Shown here: in pieces, positions 16,616 to 24,978 of the stretch
How positions within the stretch are numbered: position 1 is the first letter of the stretch
Layout: every line of letters begins with the position of its first letter
Source of the DNA: Aliirhizobium smilacinae
Lineage (GTDB): Bacteria > Pseudomonadota > Alphaproteobacteria > Rhizobiales > Rhizobiaceae
Direction: 5' to 3'
DNA: 64,000 nt
NCBI RefSeq assembly: GCF_006335145.1
Contig: NZ_VDMN01000002.1
Coordinates: 682,001-746,000, forward strand
The notes under the pieces: generated by a model
The model's database searches: none
What the model was told of the DNA's origin: nothing
The model's input: the letters and a program-made list of their open reading frames with translations, nothing else
Translations under genes and position numbers: made by a program

Positions 16616-17404
16616 TTATTTGGTGAGGAAGGTGAGGCCGAGCGTCATTTCGACGATCGCCATGACGCCGACGGTAACCAGCATCAGAAGCACGGAAACG
16701 GAGGCGATGGTGGGATCGAAGAACTGTTCCATATGGGCCAGAATCTGGATCGGCAGGGTGGAAATGCCGGGGCCGGTCAAAAACACCGAGATCGACACGT
16801 CGTTGATCGAGGTGATGAAGGCGAGGATGAAGGCGGCAATCACGCCGGCGCGGATATTCGGCAGCACCACGGTGAAGAAGGTTTTCAGCGGCGGGCAGCC
16901 GAGGCTGATGGCGGCTTCTTCCACCGAGAAGTCGAAGGAGGCGAGCGAGGCGCCGACGACGCGCACCGAATAGGGCAGCACGAGCAGCGCATGGCCGATG
17001 ATCAGGCTCGGATAGACCGGCAGGCCGAGGCCGATTGTGATCGTTTTCAGAAGCGAAAAACCGAAAACGATTTCCGGCACCAGGATCGGCAGGATGAAGA
17101 GTGTGCCGAGCCATTTCGGCAGGCCGACACGGTAGCGGTTGAGCGCATAGGCCGCCGGAATGCCGATCAGCAGGGAAAGGCCGGTTCCGAGGATCGCGAC
17201 CTGAAAACTGGTGATCGCCGTGTTGCGGAAGGCCGAGATCTCGAAAATATTGGCAAACCAGCGCAGGGTCAGGCCCTGCGGCGGGAAGGTGAGATAGGTC
17301 GTATCGCTGAGCGACGCGCCGACGATGATGACCAGCGGGGCGAGCAGGAACAGGAAGACCAGAATGGCGAAGGCGCCGAGGAGCGGGTGGATACGGGCTG
17401 TCAT
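16616..17404 (-). CDS. ABC transporter permease, PotC-like
   Basis: This 262-residue inner-membrane permease has about six helices. It starts with HPLLGAFAILVFLFLLAPLVIIV, and the ATPase-docking EAA loop is EEAAISLGCPPLKTFFTVVLPNIRAG near residue 170. GIPAAYALNRY and PEIVFGFSLL are typical of PotC-type subunits. It lies 5 bases after the PotB-like permease and 18 before the ATPase gene, so the genes are co-translated. Confidence 0.92.
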   Translation of the reverse strand: MTARIHPLLGAFAILVFLFLLAPLVIIVGASLSDTTYLTFPPQGLTLRWFANIFEISAFRNTAITSFQVAILGTGLSLLIGIPAAYALNRYRVGLPKWLGTLFILPILVPEIVFGFSLLKTITIGLGLPVYPSLIIGHALLVLPYSVRVVGASLASFDFSVEEAAISLGCPPLKTFFTVVLPNIRAGVIAAFILAFITSINDVSISVFLTGPGISTLPIQILAHMEQFFDPTIASVSVLLMLVTVGVMAIVEMTLGLTFLTK

Positions 17405-17409
17405 CTTGG

Positions 17410-18234
17410 CTACACCGCCATCGGGTTGAGACGCCGCGCGATGCGGCTCATGATCGAGACGACGGCGATGGTGATGACCACCATGATTGCCGCGATGGTG
17501 GAGGCGCCGACCCAGTCGAAGGTGACCATGGCTCGCTGGTAGAGAAGGGTTCCCATCATCATCATCTGCTCGCCGCCGAGAAGCTGCGGTGTGGCGTATG
17601 AGGTGAAACTGCCGGTAAAGACGAGCACGGCGCCGACGATGAGGCCGGGGACGGCAAGCGGCAGAATGACCTGGAAAAAGGTGGCGATCGGTCTTGCGCC
17701 GAGCGAGGCAGACGCTTCCACCACATCGCGCGGAATGCCTTCGAGTACGCCGGTCAGCGTCAGGATCATCAGCGGCACGAAGAGATAGACCATCGCGACG
17801 ATGACCGAGCCCTCGGTATAGAGCATCGACAATGGCTCTGAGATGATGCCGAGCGAGAGGAGCGAGCTGTTCAGGATGCCGTTCTTGCCGAGAATGATCA
17901 GCCAGGCGAAGGACCGCACGACGACGCCGGTCAGAAGCGGGAAAACCGCGGCGATGATGGCGATGGATTTCAGACGGCCGGGCATCTGGGCGATGACGTA
18001 AGCCGTGAGGAACCCGATGACCAGCGAGATCGCCGTGGTGATCAGCGCGATTCTCAGCGTGCGATAAAGGATGTTGGTGCGGAAGCCGCTGTTGAAAAAG
18101 GCGGTATAGGTGGAAAAGACGCCCTTCGGCTCACCGAATGTGGTGGCGATGGTGATGAGGACGGGGACCACGAGAAGCAGAGTGACGGCAATGGTGGCCG
18201 GCAGCGTCAGTCCCCATTTGGCGAACTTGTTCAT
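17410..18234 (-). CDS. ABC transporter permease, PotB-like
   Basis: This inner-membrane permease of about 274 residues begins MNKFAKWGLTLPATIAVTLL, with six predicted helices and the EAA loop VVEASASLGARPIATFFQVI. The frame reaches back to 18291, but that part is translated repeat sequence; ATG 18234 gives the natural N-terminus, though the ribosome site (GAAAG) is weak. It is separated from the upstream binding-protein gene by a RIME repeat (18258-18429), which may lower expression relative to the binding protein. Confidence 0.9.
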   Translation of the reverse strand: MNKFAKWGLTLPATIAVTLLLVVPVLITIATTFGEPKGVFSTYTAFFNSGFRTNILYRTLRIALITTAISLVIGFLTAYVIAQMPGRLKSIAIIAAVFPLLTGVVVRSFAWLIILGKNGILNSSLLSLGIISEPLSMLYTEGSVIVAMVYLFVPLMILTLTGVLEGIPRDVVEASASLGARPIATFFQVILPLAVPGLIVGAVLVFTGSFTSYATPQLLGGEQMMMMGTLLYQRAMVTFDWVGASTIAAIMVVITIAVVSIMSRIARRLNPMAV

Positions 18235-18257
18235 ATTTTTACTTTCAACCGCTCGCC

Positions 18258-18429
18258 ACCCCCTCTGGTCTGCCGACCATCTCCCCCACAAGGGGGGGAG
18301 ATCACAAGTGGCGAGACCTTCGCCCTATTTAGACGAACGAGTTTTACGGGAATGGTGCCTATTTTTGTTCGAGTGCGCCCAGCTGATCTCCCTCCTTGTG
18401 GGGGAGATGCCCGGCAGGGCAGAGGGGGT
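18258..18429. repeat. RIME-type palindromic element inside the ABC importer operon
   Basis: Two arms of about 46 bases (18258-18303 and 18385-18429) are near-perfect complements around CCCCCTCTG, TCTCCCCCACAAGG and GGAGATC cores, with about 80 bases between. This is the form of the Rhizobium intergenic mosaic element. It occupies the gap between the binding-protein stop (18450) and the permease start (18234), like REP elements between malE and malF in E. coli. Confidence 0.85.
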
Positions 18430-18449
18430 ACTCCTCCGATGACTTCGCC

Positions 18450-19490
18450 TTACTGCGCGAACAGCTCGTTCCACTGGTCGATCCAGTCGGTCTTGGCTTC
18501 GTTCATCTTGGCGTAGTCGATACGCGACAGGCTGCTCACCTGTTCGGCACCGTAGGTCCACATTTTTGCCTGCTCCGGCTTCAGTTCGACCTTGGTGTTG
18601 ATCGGGGCATCGACGCCCTGTTCGGCTTCCTTCTGCTGCACGTCCTTCGACAGCACGAAGTTGATGAACTGGTAGGCGAGCTCGACGTTTTCCGAACCCT
18701 TGGGGATGTTGATCGTGTTGACGGTGGCGATGTCACCATCGGAAAGCTTTGCCCATGCCATTGTCGGGACGGCGGCCTGCATCGAGGCCAGCGTGAAATC
18801 CTGGGCGATGGCGACACGCACTTCGCCGGTGGAGATCAGGTTTACCAGTTCGGAACCGGTATTGTAGTTCTTCACGACATTCGGCTTCAGTTCCTCGATG
18901 GCACCGAACGCGCCTTCGCTATCTTCAAAGGCATCGCTCTGGGCGTGCTTGCCGGCCTGCAGCACGACCATCGGGCCGGCCGTTGTGGTGATGCCCGGCA
19001 GCGAGATCGACTTTTCGAGATCGGCGCGCCACAGGTCGTTCCACGAGGTGATCGGCGGGTTGACCTTGGCCGAATCGTAAACGATGCCGACGCGGCCGAT
19101 CGTGTAGGCCGGGCCGTATTTGCCCTGCGGCTGGCGGCCGAGTTCGTAGATGTCCGCAAGGTTCGGGATTTTGGCCGGGTCGATTTCGAGGAACTGGCCC
19201 TGTTCGATGCCGAGCTGTGAAAAGCTGTCGGAGAGATAGATGACGTCAACGCCCTTGCCGTCGCGCAGGCGCAGCTTGTTGAGTCGGTCGGCATTGTTGC
19301 CGGTCTCGAAAACGATGTCGCAGCCGCAGATCTTCTTGAACGGCTCGATGATATTGGCGTTCATCTTTTCGCCATTATAACCCCACCACGAGATGGTGAG
19401 GGTCTTCGACTGGGCGCTGGCGGCGGAAACGCCGACGAGTGAAGCGATGACGGCGACTGCCGACGCGCGGAGAACACGGGAGACGTTCAC
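18450..19490 (-). CDS. ABC transporter extracellular solute-binding protein (PotD-like)
   Basis: This is a periplasmic binding protein of 346 residues. The signal peptide is VLRASAVAVIASLVGVSAASA, cut before QSKTL. The mature protein has LTISWWGYNGEKMNANIIEPF, VIYLSDSFSQLGIEQG, AYTIGRVGIVYDSAK and TSWNDLWRADLEKSI, the pattern of the spermidine/putrescine and related family-1 binding proteins. It is the first gene of the importer operon and is separated from the permeases by a RIME element. A polyamine is the likeliest cargo, but related proteins bind other small cations, so I give no symbol. Confidence 0.9.
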   Translation of the reverse strand: MNVSRVLRASAVAVIASLVGVSAASAQSKTLTISWWGYNGEKMNANIIEPFKKICGCDIVFETGNNADRLNKLRLRDGKGVDVIYLSDSFSQLGIEQGQFLEIDPAKIPNLADIYELGRQPQGKYGPAYTIGRVGIVYDSAKVNPPITSWNDLWRADLEKSISLPGITTTAGPMVVLQAGKHAQSDAFEDSEGAFGAIEELKPNVVKNYNTGSELVNLISTGEVRVAIAQDFTLASMQAAVPTMAWAKLSDGDIATVNTINIPKGSENVELAYQFINFVLSKDVQQKEAEQGVDAPINTKVELKPEQAKMWTYGAEQVSSLSRIDYAKMNEAKTDWIDQWNELFAQ

Positions 19491-19661
19491 GGGACGAAGA
19501 CCTTTCGGAAAACCGGTTGACCGGGATACAACCGGACTTTGAGGGTAATTCTATTTTTTGAGCGATCTCGCTGCAAGCCTGTTTGGCGTGCAGTCCACGT
19601 TTTTCAAGGTCCTGTTGCCGCAGTTTTTGCCGGACCTGATGATCTTTTCTATAAACGGGTC

Positions 19662-19692
19662 TTGCAGCTCTAGTGACTAGAGGTCCTAGAAA
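19662..19692 (+). promoter_or_regulatory. MerR-type metal-responsive promoter of the P-type ATPase
   Basis: The -35 box TTGCAG (19662-19667) and -10 box TAGAAA (19687-19692) are 19 bases apart, the long spacer characteristic of MerR-family promoters. A perfect palindrome CTCTAGT-G-ACTAGAG fills the spacer (19668-19682), as for ZntR/CadR/PbrR operators. Transcription would start near 19699, which rules out the in-frame GTG at 19673 and supports ATG 19721. The regulator gene itself is not in the window. Confidence 0.75.
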
Positions 19693-19720
19693 GGTTCTCG
19701 ATGCAATGGCGGAGAGTGAC

Positions 19721-22051
19721 ATGGCGGACGACAGGACGAATAACGGGACCTCACATCAGGCGCGCTACAAGGTTGGCGGCATGGATTGTGCCAGCTGCGC
19801 GACGAAGATCGACACAGCGGTGCGGCGCGTTGCGGGCGTCGAGGATGTCTCCGTTTCGGTCGCCGCCGGCACGATGACGGTCAGCCACGATGGGAGTGCT
19901 GATCTCGCAGTCATGGAAAAAAAGGTGTCAGGCCTTGGTTATTCGCTCAGGGCATTGGGGCGAAAGGGTAAGGCAGAGCGCGGCATACCCCCCTCCGCCC
20001 TGCCGGGCATCTCCCCCACAGTGGGAGAGATCAACCAGCCGCGCGATCATCACGAACATGGCCCCGGCTGCAGTCATGACCACGATGGAGAGCATGACCA
20101 TGCGCATCATCATGGCGGCGGACACGATCACTCCGAGCACGACCATGACCACGAAGAAATCGAAGGTCTTCATGGTCACGACCACGGGCCGATGGATGGG
20201 CCTTGGTGGCAATCGAAAAAGGGCCGGCTGACCATTCTCGTCGGGCTGGCACTTGCGGTTGCCTATGGACTCGGACATCTCGTCCCGGCCTATGACAGCT
20301 ACATCTTCACCGCTGCGATGCTGATCGGTCTGGTGCCGATCGCGCGGCGCGCGATCATGGCGGCTTTCGCCGGTACGCCGTTCTCGATCGAGATGCTGAT
20401 GACGATTGCGGCGGTCGGCGCCGTTATCATCGATGCGTCGGAAGAGGCGGCAGCCGTCGTTTTCCTGTTTCTGGTCGGCGAGCTTCTGGAAGGTGTGGCG
20501 GCCGGCAAGGCGCGTTCCAGTATCCAGAGCCTGACGGCGCTTGTGCCGAAGACGGCACTGCTGGAAGAGAACGGCAAGACTCTTGAAGTTCCAGCGGAAG
20601 GTCTTGCCGTCGGTTCGGTCATTCTGGTGCGGCCGGGCGACCGGATTTCCGCCGATGGCGTCATCGTGGCGGGGACAAGCGGCATCGACGAGGCGCCGGT
20701 AACGGGCGAAAGCACGCCTGTTTCGAAGGGCGAGGGCGATCAGGTGTTTGCCGGCACGATCAATGGCGCTGCGGCGCTGCGGGTGCGCGTCACGGCTGCG
20801 GCCGAGGACAATACGATCGCTAGCGTGGTGCGGCTGGTGGAAGAGGCGCAGGAGAAGAAGGCGCCGACCGAGCGTTTCATCGACCGGTTTTCGCGTTATT
20901 ACACGCCGGGCGTCGTCGTGGTGGCGGCACTCGTCGCCATCCTGCCGCCGCTCCTGGCCGGCGCGGACTGGGATGAATGGGTCTACAAGGGTCTTGCCAT
21001 CCTGCTGATCGGCTGCCCTTGCGCATTGGTCATCTCGACGCCGGCAGCAATTGCCGCCTCTCTTTCATCCGGCGCGCGCCGTGGCCTGTTGTTGAAAGGC
21101 GGAGCCGTGCTCGAAACGCTTGGCAAGCTGACCGCAGTGGCCTTCGACAAGACCGGGACGCTGACTTCAGGCAAGCCGCAGGTGACCGATGTGATCGCCT
21201 TCGGATACAGTGCCGACGATGTGCTGCGGATTTCGGCGGCACTCGAGACAGGCTCCAGCCATCCGCTGGCAATGGCAATCCTTGCCAGGGCAGCGGAATA
21301 TGAGCTGGACATTCCGGCCGCAAGCGATGCCAAGGCGCTTGGGGGCAAGGGCGTGACGGCGATCGTCGGTGGCGAAGAGGTGTTTCTCGGATCGCCGAAG
21401 GCCGCCGCAGAGCGGGCCTCCCTGCCGATGGCCCATTCGCGCCGCATCACCGGTCTTAATGACGAGGGCAAGACCGTTTCCGTGCTGGTTGTCGGCGGCG
21501 TTCTGGCGGGTGCGATCGCCATGCGCGACGAACCGCGTGCCGATGCAAAGGCCGGGCTGAAGGCGCTTGCCGATGCCGGCATCAAGACGGTGATGCTGAC
21601 CGGCGACAATGCCCGTACGGCAGCGGCGATCGGCAAGGATCTCGGGATCGAGGTGCGAGCAGAACTGATGCCGGAGGACAAGCAGCGGATTGTCGGTGAA
21701 TTGCAGCGCGAGGGATTTGTCGTCGGCAAGGTCGGCGACGGCATCAACGACGCGCCTGCGCTGGCGGCAGCCGATATCGGCATTGCCATGGGCGGCGGCA
21801 CCGACGTTGCGCTGGAAACTGCCGATGCGGCCGTTCTGCATGGCCGCCTATCGGATATTGCCGGGATGATCGACCTGTCGAAGCGGACGATGCGCAATAT
21901 CTGGCAGAACATCACCATCGCGCTCGGATTGAAGGCGGTGTTCCTGGTGACGACGATCATCGGTATCACCGGCCTCTGGCCGGCAATCCTTGCGGATACG
22001 GGCGCGACCGTGCTGGTGACGATCAATGCGCTGCGGCTTTTGCGGCGCTAG
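19721..22051 (+). CDS. Zn/Cd/Pb-exporting P1B-type ATPase
   Basis: This inner-membrane pump exports divalent soft metals using ATP (ZntA/CadA branch). Order of parts: HMA domain with GGMDCASC (about residues 19-26); a short segment that is translated RIME repeat (about 89-104); a His-rich metal-binding stretch (HHEHGPGCSHDHDGEHDHAH and on, about 110-160); then the transport core. The core has the membrane metal site IGCPCALVIS, phosphorylation site DKTGTLTSG, hinge VGDGINDAPAL and GESTPVSKG. GGAG at 19711-19714 precedes the chosen ATG; ATG 19706 is an alternative. A MerR-type promoter predicts induction by Zn, Cd or Pb. It converges with the GGDEF gene, only three bases separating the stops. 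Confidence 0.93.
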   Translation: MADDRTNNGTSHQARYKVGGMDCASCATKIDTAVRRVAGVEDVSVSVAAGTMTVSHDGSADLAVMEKKVSGLGYSLRALGRKGKAERGIPPSALPGISPTVGEINQPRDHHEHGPGCSHDHDGEHDHAHHHGGGHDHSEHDHDHEEIEGLHGHDHGPMDGPWWQSKKGRLTILVGLALAVAYGLGHLVPAYDSYIFTAAMLIGLVPIARRAIMAAFAGTPFSIEMLMTIAAVGAVIIDASEEAAAVVFLFLVGELLEGVAAGKARSSIQSLTALVPKTALLEENGKTLEVPAEGLAVGSVILVRPGDRISADGVIVAGTSGIDEAPVTGESTPVSKGEGDQVFAGTINGAAALRVRVTAAAEDNTIASVVRLVEEAQEKKAPTERFIDRFSRYYTPGVVVVAALVAILPPLLAGADWDEWVYKGLAILLIGCPCALVISTPAAIAASLSSGARRGLLLKGGAVLETLGKLTAVAFDKTGTLTSGKPQVTDVIAFGYSADDVLRISAALETGSSHPLAMAILARAAEYELDIPAASDAKALGGKGVTAIVGGEEVFLGSPKAAAERASLPMAHSRRITGLNDEGKTVSVLVVGGVLAGAIAMRDEPRADAKAGLKALADAGIKTVMLTGDNARTAAAIGKDLGIEVRAELMPEDKQRIVGELQREGFVVGKVGDGINDAPALAAADIGIAMGGGTDVALETADAAVLHGRLSDIAGMIDLSKRTMRNIWQNITIALGLKAVFLVTTIIGITGLWPAILADTGATVLVTINALRLLRR
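19987..20033. repeat. Single RIME arm inside a coding sequence
   Basis: This 47-base stretch matches the arm of the RIME at 18258-18429 (shared CCTGCCGGGCATCTCCCCCA followed by a variable AGTGGGAGAGATCA). It is read in frame as IPPSALPGISPTVGEI within the linker of the metal ATPase. Confidence 0.85.
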
Positions 22052-22054
22052 ATC

Positions 22055-23491
22055 TTAGGCGCTGCGGCGGATGGCTGTAGGAATTGAGGCTAATGCCTCC
22101 GGCCGGGCAGGCGGGAGGTTGCTCGATAGAACAGAACTGCCGCGGGCAGAGGCTTTGGCGTGATAGAGCGCCGCGTCTGCCGCGCCGAGTGCCGCATCGC
22201 AAGATGTTTCGCCTTTTTCGACAAGCTTGATGCCGAAGGAAGCTCCGATCGACACGTCGCCTTTCGACAGCCCCATCGGCCTTGCCAGAGATATCGAAAG
22301 ATCCTGGCAGATCCCCTCGGCCTGGATTGCCGAGACTTCCGGCATGAGAATGGCGAATTCGTCACCGCCGAGGCGGAAGAGGCGGTCGGTTTCCCGCGTA
22401 TTTGCACGAAGCCGGGCGGAGACAGTTTTCAGCAAGTCATCGCCCATGGCGTGGCCATAGGTATCGTTGACGCTTTTGAAGCCATCGAGATCAAGGCAGA
22501 TGACGGCGAGCGGCCCCCTTTCGCTCAAAGAGCGGAATTCCGGCTCCAGCAATGCGCGGTTGGCGAGGCCGGTCAGGAAGTCATGGGTTGCAGCGTGACG
22601 CATGCGTTTTTCCCGCGACAAAAGCGTACGGGCGGCGTTGCGCGACATCCGCACCGTGAAGATGCCGGTGGCCAGTAGGAGGAGGCCGACGGTGACGAGC
22701 AGCGGGAGAGAGCGGTACAACAGGTCGGCGGCCGGGCTTGGCGGGCGCCAGGACAGGACCTGAGGTTCTCCATTCGGCCCGACGGCGATCTCGACATGGC
22801 CCCGGTCCGGCGTAATACCCGCTAGAGAGCCGATCCGCGCATCGTCGAGCAGGAAGCGTGTGCCGAAGAATTCCTGGATGGTTCCGGTAATCGGCATGGC
22901 CGTGATCAGGATCGGCGCGCGCGCGCCTTTCGGCTTTGCCGTTGAAAAATCCGGTTGAAACAGTGCGGCCGTCATCAGGACTGCATCGTCGCCTAAAACT
23001 TCGATACGGCTGATGCTGACCGGTTTCGGGATGCCTTCGATGATGCGCCCGGGTTCCCTTGAGCGGACATTCGCCACCAGAGCGGCCGCATCCTCGATGA
23101 CAGTCGGAACGCCGCGTGTAAAAAAGCCGCGATCCTTGATGCTGTCGTCGGTGCGGGAATAGATCAGCCTGTCGTCATGATCGAGCACCGCGGCAAAGCG
23201 GGTGCGGGATGTGCCGATCAGGGACGCACCGATATTGCGGTCGGTCCATTCGAAATCGAAGCTGTTGTCGATCTTGGCGATGGACTCATCCCATATCGTC
23301 CAGGCCGTCAGCGAGAACTCGATATCGCTGATCCACAGGTCGATATTGTGTTTGACCAGGGTTTCCTGCCGTTGGCGCAGGTCGGCATCGATCTGGGCGA
23401 TGCCGAAATAGGGGATGGCCGCCATTCCGGCGATCAGGATCGCAACTGCGATGATGACCGGACCGACGAGCCTGAAATGGATGAAGCGCAT
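22055..23491 (-). CDS. Membrane diguanylate cyclase, CHASE4-GGDEF
   Basis: This 478-residue protein makes cyclic di-GMP. One membrane helix (about 9-30), a periplasmic CHASE4-type sensor (about 35-255, with NIDLWISDIEFSLTAWTIWDE and IGASLIGTSRTRFAAVLDHD), a second helix (about 262-280) and a GGDEF domain (about 300-455). The active site GGDEF (375-379) is intact, NDTYGHAMGDDLL matches the conserved helix, and an RxxD inhibitory site (RETD, 366-369) sits exactly five residues before it, so it should be active and product-inhibited. No EAL domain follows. It is a single gene, convergent with the metal ATPase; the ligand is unknown. Confidence 0.93.
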   Translation of the reverse strand: MRFIHFRLVGPVIIAVAILIAGMAAIPYFGIAQIDADLRQRQETLVKHNIDLWISDIEFSLTAWTIWDESIAKIDNSFDFEWTDRNIGASLIGTSRTRFAAVLDHDDRLIYSRTDDSIKDRGFFTRGVPTVIEDAAALVANVRSREPGRIIEGIPKPVSISRIEVLGDDAVLMTAALFQPDFSTAKPKGARAPILITAMPITGTIQEFFGTRFLLDDARIGSLAGITPDRGHVEIAVGPNGEPQVLSWRPPSPAADLLYRSLPLLVTVGLLLLATGIFTVRMSRNAARTLLSREKRMRHAATHDFLTGLANRALLEPEFRSLSERGPLAVICLDLDGFKSVNDTYGHAMGDDLLKTVSARLRANTRETDRLFRLGGDEFAILMPEVSAIQAEGICQDLSISLARPMGLSKGDVSIGASFGIKLVEKGETSCDAALGAADAALYHAKASARGSSVLSSNLPPARPEALASIPTAIRRSA

Positions 23492-23754
23492 AGGGTGGAG
23501 ACGCTCTTGGAATTTGGCTTATGTCAATGAGCGCGACTATCGGATGCAAGTTCTCACGATGGCGTTATCGCCAGTCGCGTATATGAAATAATCAGCGACT
23601 ATTTTATTAGCACAAGCTCCTTAAATGCCGGTGACGTGAACGACTCGTAAAGATTGCATTTAGGTTTTCTCGGTAAGGTCCTGTTAGTGAAATCCCGTAT
23701 TGCGCCTGAGATGGGGCAGCCAGGGCGGGATGGGTGTATTGCGTACGGGTTCTC

Positions 23755-24870
23755 ATGCGTTTTTCTGCTGCCACCTCGGCTATCCTTGCCACCTGCATCG
23801 GCCTGTCCGGTTGCACCTCTTCGAGCACAGAGACGGCGCTGACCGTACCGCCGGCATCGGTGAAGACCGCACGGGTTGCGCCATCGTCCGCGATCGTTCC
23901 TTCGTATATGCCGTCCGCTTCCGTTCCGGCCATCGATCCGACACCGGTTGCGGCGATCGCGCCGCCCGCCGCAGTCAACGATCCGCATGCTCTGGCCTGG
24001 AATGGCGGGGGTGAGGGTACGCATGCTTTCGACGGGTTGCAGACCACGGTCGGCATGCCGGTGCCTGCGGAGCGCCCCGTCGCTTCGCTCAGGCCGGCGA
24101 TCAATCCGTCGTATAGCCAGCCCATGCCGCCGTCCGGTGGCGGGCAGCGGTTGAGGGTCTACGGCCATCGTTTCAGCGACGCCAAGCCGATGAATTTCGG
24201 TCGTGTCGCTCCCCGGCATTTCGCCGTACACGGCGTCGACGTGTCGCGCTGGCAGGCCAATATCGATTGGGCGAAACTGCGCACCCAGGGCGCCAACTTC
24301 GCCTATATCAAGTCGACAGATGGCGGCGATCATATCGACCCGATGTTCAAGACGAACTGGGCGAGAGCGCAGCAGGCGGGCATCCGTCGCGGTGCCTATC
24401 ACTTCTTCTACTGGTGCCGTACCGCTGGTGAACAGGCCGACTGGTTCATCCGCAACGTGCCGCGCGATCCCGATGCGCTGCCGCCGGTGATCGATGTGGA
24501 ATACAATCACCAGTCTGGTTGCAAGATGAAGCTGTCGACCGAGCGGGTGCTTGAGAAGATGCAGGTCTTCATGGACAGGCTGGAACGGCATTACGGCCAG
24601 CGCCCGGTCATCTATACGGCGCCGGATTTCTACAAGGATCATCTGCAAGGCCAGTTCCGCGACTATCCGTTCTGGCTGAGATCGGTCGCTGCGCATCCGT
24701 CGAAAATCTATCCGGATCGCAAGTGGCTATTCTGGCAGTATTCTGGATCGGGCCTGTCGCAGGGCGTCGAAGGCAAGATCGACCTCAATGTTTTTAACGG
24801 CGGCGAGGAAGGCTGGCACGACTGGGTGGCGCGATCCACCGGGTCGGGAAGCGCCGTCGCCCGACGCTGA
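23755..24870 (+). CDS. GH25-family lysozyme-like lipoprotein
   Basis: This is a probable peptidoglycan muramidase anchored as a lipoprotein. ATG 23755 gives a signal peptide with lipobox LSGC near residue 20. A low-complexity Ala/Pro/Ser linker follows to about residue 140, then the GH25 barrel: HGVDVSRWQANIDWAKLR, ANFAYIKSTDGGDHIDPMF, GAYHFFYWCRTAGEQADWF and PPVIDVEYNHQSGC, which holds the family's Asp/Glu catalytic pair. It ends FWQYSGSGLSQGVEGKIDLN, also conserved. About 371 residues. It is a single gene closed by a strong terminator. A role in wall remodelling or in making room for envelope machines is plausible. Confidence 0.9.
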   Translation: MRFSAATSAILATCIGLSGCTSSSTETALTVPPASVKTARVAPSSAIVPSYMPSASVPAIDPTPVAAIAPPAAVNDPHALAWNGGGEGTHAFDGLQTTVGMPVPAERPVASLRPAINPSYSQPMPPSGGGQRLRVYGHRFSDAKPMNFGRVAPRHFAVHGVDVSRWQANIDWAKLRTQGANFAYIKSTDGGDHIDPMFKTNWARAQQAGIRRGAYHFFYWCRTAGEQADWFIRNVPRDPDALPPVIDVEYNHQSGCKMKLSTERVLEKMQVFMDRLERHYGQRPVIYTAPDFYKDHLQGQFRDYPFWLRSVAAHPSKIYPDRKWLFWQYSGSGLSQGVEGKIDLNVFNGGEEGWHDWVARSTGSGSAVARR

Positions 24871-24900
24871 GCAGGAACCCTCAAAATTCGAGATCGAAAA

Positions 24901-24942
24901 AGCCCCGCGCCGGGATGCTGAACACGGCGCGGGGCTTCTTTT
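24901..24942. terminator. Bidirectional intrinsic terminator
   Basis: AGCCCCGCGCCG (24901-24912) pairs perfectly with 24925-24936. TCTTTT follows on the plus strand, and AAAAA precedes it, giving TTTTT on the minus strand. It serves both the GH25 gene and the convergent efflux operon. Confidence 0.9.
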
Positions 24943-24978
24943 GTCCGGAAAGGACGCTGTGACAGGCTGACGGCGGTG

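Noticed and set aside
16559..17542. 327-codon plus-strand frame opposite the permease genes
   Set aside because: Highly charged complement of membrane helices; no start signals.
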